Notes under the pieces: generated by a model
The model's database searches: none
What the model saw: the letters and a program-made list of their open reading frames with translations, nothing else
What the model was told of the DNA's origin: nothing
Position numbers and translations under genes: made by a program
Source of the DNA: an uncultured Lachnospiraceae bacterium
Lineage (GTDB): Bacteria > Bacillota > Clostridia > Lachnospirales > Lachnospiraceae
Length of the DNA stretch: 13,705 nucleotides
Reading direction: 5' to 3'
NCBI GenBank assembly: GCA_902783095.1
Contig: CACZPX010000057.1
Coordinates: 1 to 13,705 of the forward strand
In this document: piece by piece, positions 6,208-13,192 of the stretch
How the letters are laid out: every line of letters starts with the position of its first letter
How positions within the stretch are numbered: the first letter of the stretch is position 1

Positions 6208-7446
6208 ATGAACCGTAAAAAACCGGAACTTCTGATGCCGGCGGGCAGCCCCGAACTTTTGCGGACCGTGATCGCCTACGGGGCGGACGCGGTCTATCTG
6301 GGCGACGAGACCATGAGCCTGCGCGCCAAGGCGAAGAACTTCAATATCTTTGAGATCCGCGACGGCATCGCCTATGCGCACGACCACGGCGTAAAGGTGT
6401 ACGTGGCGGCCAACATCTTTGCGCACAACGAAGACCTGCGCAAGGCCCTGCGGCTGTTTCTGCAGATGAAGGACGCAAAACCGGACGGGCTGATCATCTC
6501 GGATCCCGGCGTGTTTACCATCGCAAAGAGCATCTGCCCGGACATCCCGGTCCACATCAGCACGCAGGCCAACAGCACCAATTACGCCACCTTCCTGTTC
6601 TGGCACGATCAGGGCGTCAAGCGCGTGGTCGCGGCCAGGGAGCTTTCGGTGATGGAACTGATGGAGATCCGTCAGCAGATCCCGGAGGACATGGAGATCG
6701 AATGCTTCGTGCACGGCGCGATGTGCATTTCCTATTCCGGGCGCTGCCTGATCAGCAATTACCTGACCGGGCGCGATGCCAACCGCGGGGAGTGCACGCA
6801 CCCCTGCCGCTGGTCGTATCAGCTGGTGGAGGAAAAGCGCCCCGGCCAGTATATGCCCGTGTTTGAAGACGAGCGTGGGACCTATCTGTACCACTCCAAA
6901 GACCTGTGCATGATCGAGCACCTGGACGAGCTGATCACCGCGGGCGCGGACAGCTTAAAGGTGGAGGGGCGCATGAAAAACGCGCTGTACGCCGCGACCG
7001 TGGCCCGCGCCTACCGCAGGGCGATCGATGAGTGGTACGAGGCGCCGGAGATCTACAAGGACAACCGCGCCTCCTATCTGGAGGAGGTAAAAAAGTGCTC
7101 CAACCGCGGCTTTACCACGGGCTTTTACTTTGGCAGGCCGGACGAGAGCGCGCAGGTGTACGACACCTCCGCCGGCATGGGGGAGTACGAATATCTGGGC
7201 ACCATCCATCCCGAGGACGGCTGGTACGGGTTTATCCAGAAGAACAAGTTCTGCGTGGGCGATACCGTTGAGGTGATCCGTCCGGACGGCAGCACGCTCA
7301 CGGCGCAGGTGAAGGCCCTGTACAACGAGGCAAAAGAGCCGGTCGCCGACGTGCCGCACGCAAGCAGCAAGTGCTACGTGGATCTGGGCACGGAACTGTT
7401 CGATTACGATATCATGCGCACGGCGCACACACAGGAAGAGGAGTAA
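6208..7446 (+). CDS. trhP: Peptidase U32 family protein, probable tRNA uridine-34 hydroxylation protein TrhP
   Basis: A 412-residue U32 protein. It matches the family signature E-x-F-x2-G-[SA]-x-C-x4-G-x-C exactly at E165 to C180. Four cysteines in the pattern C173, C180, C196 and C200 (GECTHPCRW) are typical of members proposed to hold an iron-sulfur cluster. The N-terminal region is barrel-like (LLMPAGSPELLRTVIAYGADAVYLG) and the last 80 or so residues match the U32 C-terminal domain. The name U32 peptidase is historical. E. coli YegQ (TrhP) and B. subtilis YrrN/YrrO make 5-hydroxyuridine at tRNA position 34, the substrate of TrmR. B. subtilis has two such genes in tandem; only one, YrrO-sized, is here. 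Adjacency to trmR supports the tRNA role over collagenase-type annotations. Confidence 0.88.
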   Translation: MNRKKPELLMPAGSPELLRTVIAYGADAVYLGDETMSLRAKAKNFNIFEIRDGIAYAHDHGVKVYVAANIFAHNEDLRKALRLFLQMKDAKPDGLIISDPGVFTIAKSICPDIPVHISTQANSTNYATFLFWHDQGVKRVVAARELSVMELMEIRQQIPEDMEIECFVHGAMCISYSGRCLISNYLTGRDANRGECTHPCRWSYQLVEEKRPGQYMPVFEDERGTYLYHSKDLCMIEHLDELITAGADSLKVEGRMKNALYAATVARAYRRAIDEWYEAPEIYKDNRASYLEEVKKCSNRGFTTGFYFGRPDESAQVYDTSAGMGEYEYLGTIHPEDGWYGFIQKNKFCVGDTVEVIRPDGSTLTAQVKALYNEAKEPVADVPHASSKCYVDLGTELFDYDIMRTAHTQEEE

Positions 7447-7452
7447 GACAGT

Positions 7453-10362
7453 ATGAACAGGATCCCGGAAGCATATGAAGCGGTAAAGGCGATGCATATC
7501 GCGGAGATCGACGCCGACACCCTGCTGCTGCGGCATAAAAAGACGGGCGCCCGCGTATTCCTGATCGAGAACGGGGACGAAAACAAAGCCTTTGCGATAG
7601 GCTTCCGCACGCCGGTGGACAACAGTACCGGCAAGCCGCATATTCTGGAGCACTCCGTGCTCTGCGGCTCGGAGCGCTACCCGGTAAAGGACCCCTTTAT
7701 GGAGCTTGCAAAGAGCAGCCTGCAGACCTTTTTAAACGCCATGACCTACGCGGACAAGACCGTCTATCCGGTGGCGAGCTGCAACGACAAGGATTTTAAA
7801 AATCTGATGAACGTCTATCTGGACGCCGTGTTCGCCCCGCGCATCTACAGCGAGAAGAACATCTTTCTGCAGGAGGGCTGGCACTATGAACTGGAGGACG
7901 CGGACGCGGAGCTGACCGTCAACGGCGTGGTCTACAACGAGATGAAGGGCGCCTTTTCCGACCCGGAGGAGGTGCTGTTCCGCTACGTGCAGAGCACGCT
8001 GTATCCGGACACGCCCTACGTGCATGAGTCCGGCGGCGATCCGGACTGCATCCCGGACTTAAGTTACGAGGAGTTTCTGGATTTTCACCGGAAGTACTAT
8101 CATCCCTCCAACAGTTACATCTTCCTGTACGGCAACGCCGACATGGCCGAGCGCCTGGACTACATGGACCGGGAGTACCTGTCCCGTTACGAAAAGACGG
8201 AGCCGGATTCCGGGATCGCAAGACAGGCCCCGTTTGCGGCGCCGCGCCGCGCGGTGATCGACTACGCGCTGCCCGAAGGCGAGGACGAGGCCGGCAAGGA
8301 CCTGATCTGCAGAGCCTGGAGCCTGGACGCGGACATGAGCGGCGAGGAGAGCATCGCCTGGCAGGTTTTGGAGCGCACGCTGATCGGTGCGGAGGGCGCG
8401 CCCTTAAAGCAGGCGCTCACCGACGCCGGCCTGGGCGAGGACGTCTCCGGCGGTTTTCGCGGGGAACTGCTCCAGCCCTATTTCTACGTGGCCTCCCGCA
8501 ACATCGCGCGGCAGGACGCGGCGCGCTTTGCGCAGGTCATTGAAGAGACGCTGACGAAGACGGTAGAGGAGGGCATCGGGGAAAAGGCCCTGCGCGCCGC
8601 GATCAATTCGCTGGAATTTGCCAGCCGCGAGGCCGATTTCGGCGGGATCCCCAAGGGCCTGGTCTACGGCCTGCAGGCCATGGACAACTGGCTCTATGAC
8701 GAGAACGATCCCTTCTCCGGACTGCTCTACGAAAAAGAATACGCCTTTTTAAAGGAGCAGGTGGACAAGGGTTACTTTGAAGGCCTGATCCAAAAGAATA
8801 TCCTGGACAATCCGCACGCCGCCGAGGTGGAACTGCACGCGCAGGCCGGCCTGCAGGCAAAGCAGGAGGCGTCTTTAAAGAAAAAACTGGCGGAAAAGAA
8901 GGCGTCGCTCTCCGCGCAGGAGATTAGCGAGCTGGTGCGGCAGGGGCAGGAACTGCTGGCCTGGCAGGAGACGGACGACACGAAAGAGGCGCTGGCGTCC
9001 ATCCCCAAGCTGGAGCGGGAAGACCTGACCGGCGGGATCCGGGAACTGAGCGCCGTCACCCATACGGTGAATAACGTGCCGGTGCTGCACCACGAGGTCT
9101 TTACCGGACACATCGTGTACCTGTCGCTGTCCTATGACGTGAGCACGGTCCCGGCGGACCGGCTGTACGAGTTGTCGCTGCTGCGCAATCTGATCGGCAG
9201 CATGGATACGGACCTGCACAGCTACCGCGACCTGACCAACGAGGTGATGCTCGTCTCCGGCGGCATCAGCGCGGGCCTGAGCGTGATCAGTCCGCTCAAG
9301 GACGTGGAAGCCTTTGTGCCGCGCGTGGACATCGGGATCCGCGCGGTGCGGGACAAGATCGGCGCGGCGCTTGATCTGGCGGTGGAGATGCGCGACCATA
9401 CGCAGTTTACCGACGTCAGACGCCTGGCGGACCTGCTGCGGCAGCTGCGCTCCCGCTATGAGCAGAGTATCATCGGCAGCGCGCATACCGCGGCTGTGAG
9501 CAGGGCGCTGTCCTATTTCTCGCCCTCCGCCAGGTACAGTGAACAGACGGACGGCCTGGACTTTTTACGCAGGCTGAATGCCCAGTCCTATGAAGAGGAG
9601 GCTTTAAGCGCGCTGGCAAAACGGCTCGCGGCGCTCGCCGAAACGATCTTTACGGACGACCGGCTGACGGTCAGCGTCACCGGCGACGCGGAGGACTTTG
9701 CGGCGGCACAGGCGTGCCTGAAAGACCGGATCGGCGCCGCGGTACATCTGGAGCCGGAAGCGGTGCGCATGCCGGCCTTTGACAGCGGAAACGAGGGCAT
9801 CGTCATGCCGGGACAGGTCAATTACGCCGGCCTTGCCGGAAATTTTGAACAGGCTGGCTTTGCCTATACCGGCGGGATGCAGGTGCTGCGCGCCATCCTG
9901 TCCCGCGACTATCTGTGGAACGAACTGCGTGTAAAGGGCGGCGCCTACGGCTGCATGTGCAATTTCCGGCGCGGCGGCAGGGCCTACCTGGTTTCCTACC
10001 GCGACCCGCACGTTAAGGAGACGTACGAGACCTACGCGCGCATCGCGGACTATCTGCGGCACTTTGATCCCACCGACCGGGAGATGACGGATTACATCAT
10101 CGGCGTGATCGGAAGCTTTGACAGGCCGCTTACGCCGTCCATGTGGGGCACGGCCTCCTTTGGCGCGGCGCTCACCGGCATGACCAACGAGATGTTAAGA
10201 AAAGAACGCGACGAGATCCTCGCCGCCACGCCGGAGACGATCCGCGGCTACGGGGACCTGCTGGACGCGCTGATCGCGCAGGACCACATCTGCACCTTTG
10301 GCAGCGAAGCGGCGTTGAAAGAACACGGCGGACTGTTTGCGGCCGTGGAAAAGATGGAGTAA
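7453..10362 (+). CDS. M16C (presequence protease-like, insulinase family) zinc metalloprotease
   Basis: A 969-residue protein with the inverted zinc motif HILEH (63-67: H63, E66, H67) and the distal zinc ligand E163 in VVYNEMKG. The flanks GKPHILEHSVLCGSERYPVKDPF and SLQTFLNAMTYADKTVYPV are diagnostic of the M16C/PreP subfamily. An M16C-associated domain lies around residues 450-700, including a charged coiled-coil-like stretch near 470-510. The C-terminal half carries ELRVKGGAYG (R826, Y832), the usual substrate-binding Arg/Tyr pair. These clam-shell enzymes degrade short unfolded peptides in a closed chamber. No signal peptide or membrane segment is seen, so it should be cytosolic. GAGGAG at the end of trhP is the ribosome binding site and era starts three bases after its stop. 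The physiological substrate in bacteria is unknown. Confidence 0.92.
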   Translation: MNRIPEAYEAVKAMHIAEIDADTLLLRHKKTGARVFLIENGDENKAFAIGFRTPVDNSTGKPHILEHSVLCGSERYPVKDPFMELAKSSLQTFLNAMTYADKTVYPVASCNDKDFKNLMNVYLDAVFAPRIYSEKNIFLQEGWHYELEDADAELTVNGVVYNEMKGAFSDPEEVLFRYVQSTLYPDTPYVHESGGDPDCIPDLSYEEFLDFHRKYYHPSNSYIFLYGNADMAERLDYMDREYLSRYEKTEPDSGIARQAPFAAPRRAVIDYALPEGEDEAGKDLICRAWSLDADMSGEESIAWQVLERTLIGAEGAPLKQALTDAGLGEDVSGGFRGELLQPYFYVASRNIARQDAARFAQVIEETLTKTVEEGIGEKALRAAINSLEFASREADFGGIPKGLVYGLQAMDNWLYDENDPFSGLLYEKEYAFLKEQVDKGYFEGLIQKNILDNPHAAEVELHAQAGLQAKQEASLKKKLAEKKASLSAQEISELVRQGQELLAWQETDDTKEALASIPKLEREDLTGGIRELSAVTHTVNNVPVLHHEVFTGHIVYLSLSYDVSTVPADRLYELSLLRNLIGSMDTDLHSYRDLTNEVMLVSGGISAGLSVISPLKDVEAFVPRVDIGIRAVRDKIGAALDLAVEMRDHTQFTDVRRLADLLRQLRSRYEQSIIGSAHTAAVSRALSYFSPSARYSEQTDGLDFLRRLNAQSYEEEALSALAKRLAALAETIFTDDRLTVSVTGDAEDFAAAQACLKDRIGAAVHLEPEAVRMPAFDSGNEGIVMPGQVNYAGLAGNFEQAGFAYTGGMQVLRAILSRDYLWNELRVKGGAYGCMCNFRRGGRAYLVSYRDPHVKETYETYARIADYLRHFDPTDREMTDYIIGVIGSFDRPLTPSMWGTASFGAALTGMTNEMLRKERDEILAATPETIRGYGDLLDALIAQDHICTFGSEAALKEHGGLFAAVEKME

Positions 10363-10365
10363 AAC

Positions 10366-11268
10366 ATGGAACAGGAGAGAAAGTCCGGCGTTGCCGCCAT
10401 CATCGGACGCCCCAACGTGGGGAAGTCCACGCTGATGAACAAGCTGATCGGGCAGAAGGTGGCCATCACCTCCGACAAACCGCAGACGACGCGCAACCGC
10501 ATCCGCACCGTATACACGGACGAGCGCGGGCAGATCGTCTTTGTCGACACGCCCGGCATCCACAAGGCCCGCACCAAGCTGGGCACCTTTATGGTGAAGA
10601 ACGCCGAGAGCGCGGTCAAGGACGTGGACCTGGTGCTCTACCTCATCGAGCCGTCCACCTTTGTGGGCGAGTTTGAGCAGAACATCTTAAACAAGCTGAA
10701 GACCGTCAAATGCCCGGTCATCCTGGTGATCAACAAGAGCGACACGGTCAAAAAAGAGGACCTGCTGCCGGTCATCGCGCGCTACAGCGACGAGATGGAC
10801 TTTGCGGAGATCGTACCGGTCTCCGCGCTGAACGGAGACAACCTGGACGACCTGCTTGCGACCGTGTTCCGCTACCTGGAGCCCGGCCCCCTGCTCTTTG
10901 ACGAGGACACCGTGACGGACCAGCCCATGCGCCAGATCGCGGCGGAACTGATCCGCGAGCAGGCGCTGCGCAGGCTCTCCGCGGAGATCCCGCACGGCGT
11001 GGCCGTGGTGATCGACCGCATGACGGAACGGGACAACGGCCTGTTCGATATCGACGCGACCATCGTGTGCGAACGGGAGTCCCACAAGGGGATCATCATC
11101 GGGAAAAACGGCACCATGTTAAAGGCCATCGGCACGGGTGCGCGCCGCGAGATCGAGGACATGATGGAGACGCAGGTCAACTTGAAACTCTGGGTAAAGG
11201 TGCGCAAGGAGTGGCGCAACAGCGACCTGCTGCTGCGCAACTATGGTTATAAGGACGATGACAGGTGA
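10366..11268 (+). CDS. era: GTPase Era
   Basis: A 300-residue essential-type GTPase that binds 16S rRNA near its 3' end and promotes 30S subunit maturation. The GTPase motifs are complete: G1 GRPNVGKS (14-21), G2 threonines at 41-42 (KPQTTRNRI), G3 DTPG (61-64), G4 NKSD (123-126) and G5 SAL (153-155). The C-terminal KH RNA-binding domain carries GIIIGKNG (242-249), followed by IGTGARREIEDM. It starts three bases after the M16C protease gene, with GGAG inside that gene's end, and overlaps recO at its 3' end. The small yqzL gene found between era and recO in B. subtilis is absent. Length and motifs are normal. Confidence 0.97.
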   Translation: MEQERKSGVAAIIGRPNVGKSTLMNKLIGQKVAITSDKPQTTRNRIRTVYTDERGQIVFVDTPGIHKARTKLGTFMVKNAESAVKDVDLVLYLIEPSTFVGEFEQNILNKLKTVKCPVILVINKSDTVKKEDLLPVIARYSDEMDFAEIVPVSALNGDNLDDLLATVFRYLEPGPLLFDEDTVTDQPMRQIAAELIREQALRRLSAEIPHGVAVVIDRMTERDNGLFDIDATIVCERESHKGIIIGKNGTMLKAIGTGARREIEDMMETQVNLKLWVKVRKEWRNSDLLLRNYGYKDDDR

Positions 11269-11917
11269 CGCCGTAACACTCACGGGAATGGTGCTCTTTG
11301 CGGCGCCTGCCGGGGAGACCGACCGCAGGATCACGCTGCTGACAAAGGAGCGGGGCAAGATCACCGCCTTTGCCCGCGGCGCCAGAAAGCCCAACAGCCC
11401 GTTTATCGCCGCGACCCGGGCCTTTGCGTTCGGCCGCGTCACGCTGTACGAGGGGCGGAATTCCTACACGGTGGCCGGCATGGAGATCAGCAACTATTTC
11501 GACAGGCTGTCCATGGACCTGGAGGCAAGCTGCTACGCGGCCTACTTTGCGGAATTTGCGGCCTACTACGCCCATGATGGCGTGGAGGCCGGCGATATGC
11601 TAAAGCTTTTGTACGCGGCCTTTGTGGCCCTGGAGCGCGGCTCCATCCCCGGGCCGCTGCTGCGCGCGGTCTATGAGCTGAAACTGATGCAGGTAAACGG
11701 CGAATACAGCGAAGAACCGCTCGCAAAAGCGGACGAGACCACGGTCTACACCTGGCATTTCGTGCTGGAGAGCCGCATCGAAAAACTCTTTTCATTCACC
11801 TTGAAAGAGGAGAAGATCCGCCCGTTCGCGGAGGCGGTCGCCGCGCTGATGGACTACTACGTGGACCGTCCCTTTAAGTCGCTGGAGATCCTGGCGGCGG
11901 TGACGGGAGGGGTGTGA
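11258..11917 (+). CDS. recO: DNA repair protein RecO
   Basis: A 219-residue protein from the chosen start. The N-terminal OB-fold region reads VTLTGMVLFAAPAGETDRRITLLTKERGKITAFARGARKP, typical of clostridial RecO, followed by the helical C-terminal domain. RecO works with RecF/RecR to load RecA onto SSB-coated gaps and anneals single strands. The CxxC pairs of the zinc finger seen in many RecO proteins are missing; as I recall this is common in Lachnospiraceae. ATG 11258 is preferred because family members begin just before this VTLTG segment; ATG 11243, which would add five residues, is the alternative. The start overlaps era by 11 bases, with AAGGA only two bases ahead, so coupling to era is likely. 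An inverted repeat follows the stop. Confidence 0.9.
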   Translation: MTGDAVTLTGMVLFAAPAGETDRRITLLTKERGKITAFARGARKPNSPFIAATRAFAFGRVTLYEGRNSYTVAGMEISNYFDRLSMDLEASCYAAYFAEFAAYYAHDGVEAGDMLKLLYAAFVALERGSIPGPLLRAVYELKLMQVNGEYSEEPLAKADETTVYTWHFVLESRIEKLFSFTLKEEKIRPFAEAVAALMDYYVDRPFKSLEILAAVTGGV

Positions 11918-11919
11918 GC

Positions 11920-11953
11920 AGCGGCCGTAACGCGGGTTGGCCAAACGGCCGCT
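11920..11953. terminator. Inverted repeat between convergent recO and the YprB-like gene
   Basis: AGCGGCCGT (11920-11928) pairs perfectly with ACGGCCGCT (11945-11953) across a 16-base loop that contains a small TTGGCCAA palindrome. It fills nearly the whole 39-base gap between two convergent genes. Neither strand has a downstream T run, so a classical intrinsic terminator is uncertain. A bidirectional terminator helped by Rho or by colliding polymerases is plausible. Confidence 0.5.
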
Positions 11954-11956
11954 CCG

Positions 11957-13012
11957 TCATTTGATCCGCTGCAAAAACCTCCCGATATAGCGGCTCCAGT
12001 ACGCCGGATCGTCTGCCGCGGCCGCGGTCCACACGCCGTAAGGCGCACCGGCGGCGCTCTCCCGGAAGATCTCCGTCCCTTCCGTCTGCATCAGCGGATA
12101 GAAGCGGGCGGTCTTTTTGATGTAGCAGTTTTCTTTTGTGGCCTTTTTTAGATTCGCCGGATCGACAAAGGTGGCCACGCTCCGGTGGATGGCCTGGTCC
12201 TCGGAGATCAGGTAGAAATAGTCCTTTTGATTGGGATAGAAGTATTTAAGCGTTTGTTCCCGTGCCGGGAGCTTTAACAGCACGCGGTTTTCCAGGGCTT
12301 TGACCAGAATGCCGCCGTCGTTTACGGTGACCGGGACGGGATAGCGATCTTGCGTATCCAGCCGCAGGGTCACGCCGTCCGCGTCGTCCGCCAGCACGCG
12401 GACGCCGGTAAACGGCGCCTTGCCGGCCTGCAGCCGTGCGTAGGGCAGCAGGGCCAAAAGGCTTACCGTGCCCAGTACGTCCTCCTCGTTGTGCAGCAGC
12501 AGGGGCTTCAGCAGGGCGGCGTCGCCGCTTCGCACGTAGCGGAAGTAAAAATCGATCAGCTCGCCGCCGTTGTAAATATCCTTCCGCCCCGTAAAAAGAA
12601 AGGATTCAAAGCTTTTCTGGCGGCCGTTTGGCAGGCCCAGCACGGCCTTTAAGGGCTTTAAGACGGGGTAGAGATCAAAGCTCTTTTTCGCAGGGAACAC
12701 GCTGTCCAGCCCAAAGTCCTCCGCCTTTACGTTCAGATAGGGAAGATCAAAGCGGTCCCCGTTAAAGTGCACAAAGGCGGAAAAGTCCGCCGCAAAGGCG
12801 TTCACCTCCCGCAAAACGACGCGCTCCTCATAGGGGGTCTCGGCAAACCACTGCTTAAAGCGCCAGGCGCCGGGCGCCTCTTCCCAGATGCACCCGAACA
12901 GGTACAGGTGCGAGGTCTCCGCCTTTAAGCCGGTGGTCTCGATATCCAGGAACAGCGCGTTTTCCGGGACGTCTTTATAATCAAGCGAAAAGGTTTTGTC
13001 GATGATCTTCAT
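11957..13012 (-). CDS. Ribonuclease H-like (YprB/MrfB-type) DEDD exonuclease-domain protein
   Basis: A 351-residue protein. Residues 20-190 form a DnaQ-like exonuclease domain of the YprB (RNase_H_2) family: Exo I LFLDIETTGL (D23, E25), Exo II VHFNGDRFDLPYL (D89 region) and Exo III HNEEDV (D178). All four acidic positions are present, so it should be catalytically competent. The C-terminal part (about 200-351) is not recognised and does not look like the TPR repeats of B. subtilis YprB/MrfB. MrfB works with the helicase MrfA in UvrABC-independent repair of mitomycin damage; no MrfA-like gene lies nearby, so that role is inference. ATG 13012 is chosen because homology begins there and the promoter lies just upstream. 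The frame stays open further, but that part runs through the intergenic region and antisense to ruvA. No Shine-Dalgarno is visible. Confidence 0.85.
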   Translation of the reverse strand: MKIIDKTFSLDYKDVPENALFLDIETTGLKAETSHLYLFGCIWEEAPGAWRFKQWFAETPYEERVVLREVNAFAADFSAFVHFNGDRFDLPYLNVKAEDFGLDSVFPAKKSFDLYPVLKPLKAVLGLPNGRQKSFESFLFTGRKDIYNGGELIDFYFRYVRSGDAALLKPLLLHNEEDVLGTVSLLALLPYARLQAGKAPFTGVRVLADDADGVTLRLDTQDRYPVPVTVNDGGILVKALENRVLLKLPAREQTLKYFYPNQKDYFYLISEDQAIHRSVATFVDPANLKKATKENCYIKKTARFYPLMQTEGTEIFRESAAGAPYGVWTAAAADDPAYWSRYIGRFLQRIK

Positions 13013-13021
13013 GGTGCGTCT

Positions 13022-13050
13022 ATTATCGTATCGCAGCGTCCGGATTGCAA
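13022..13050 (-). promoter_or_regulatory. Promoter of the YprB-like gene
   Basis: Reading the minus strand, TTGCAA (13050-13045) is followed after 17 bases by GATAAT (13027-13022), a good sigma-A-type pair. Initiation would be expected near 13015, only about three bases before ATG 13012. The transcript would therefore be leaderless or nearly so, which agrees with the absence of a Shine-Dalgarno. Confidence 0.6.
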
Positions 13051-13125
13051 GGAGAAATCGGGCAAACAGCGGGCAAAAGAAGGGGCGTTTACTTCTTAAT
13101 TCTTTCTTTCGGCAGCAATTTTTGG

Positions 13126-13154
13126 TGGCAAATCCGCAACATATCGTATATGAT
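13126..13154 (+). promoter_or_regulatory. Possible promoter of ruvA
   Basis: TATGAT (13149-13154) could be the -10 and TGGCAA (13126-13131), 17 bases upstream, a weak -35. The -10 partly overlaps a palindrome, CATAT-CGT-ATATG (13140-13152), which might be an operator. I see no clear GAAC-N4-GTTC LexA site. The 180-base divergent region 13013-13192 otherwise holds only a T/C-rich stretch (13088-13110) and no convincing gene. Confidence 0.35.
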
Positions 13155-13192
13155 GATAGACAGAAAACACTAGAAAGGCGATCGGTCCGAAA

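Noticed and set aside
6208..7446. Collagenase or secreted protease reading of the U32 protein
   Set aside because: No signal peptide, and the trmR neighbour plus the four-cysteine pattern fit the tRNA-hydroxylation branch better.
10143..10676. 177-codon open frame on the plus strand
   Set aside because: Out-of-frame shadow of the protease end and era start; low-complexity Arg/Gly/His-rich translation.
13077..13097. AAGAAG...CTTCTT inverted repeat followed by T/C-rich DNA, as a terminator
   Set aside because: Weak AT-rich six-base stem with a nine-base loop, and no plus-strand gene ends upstream for it to terminate.
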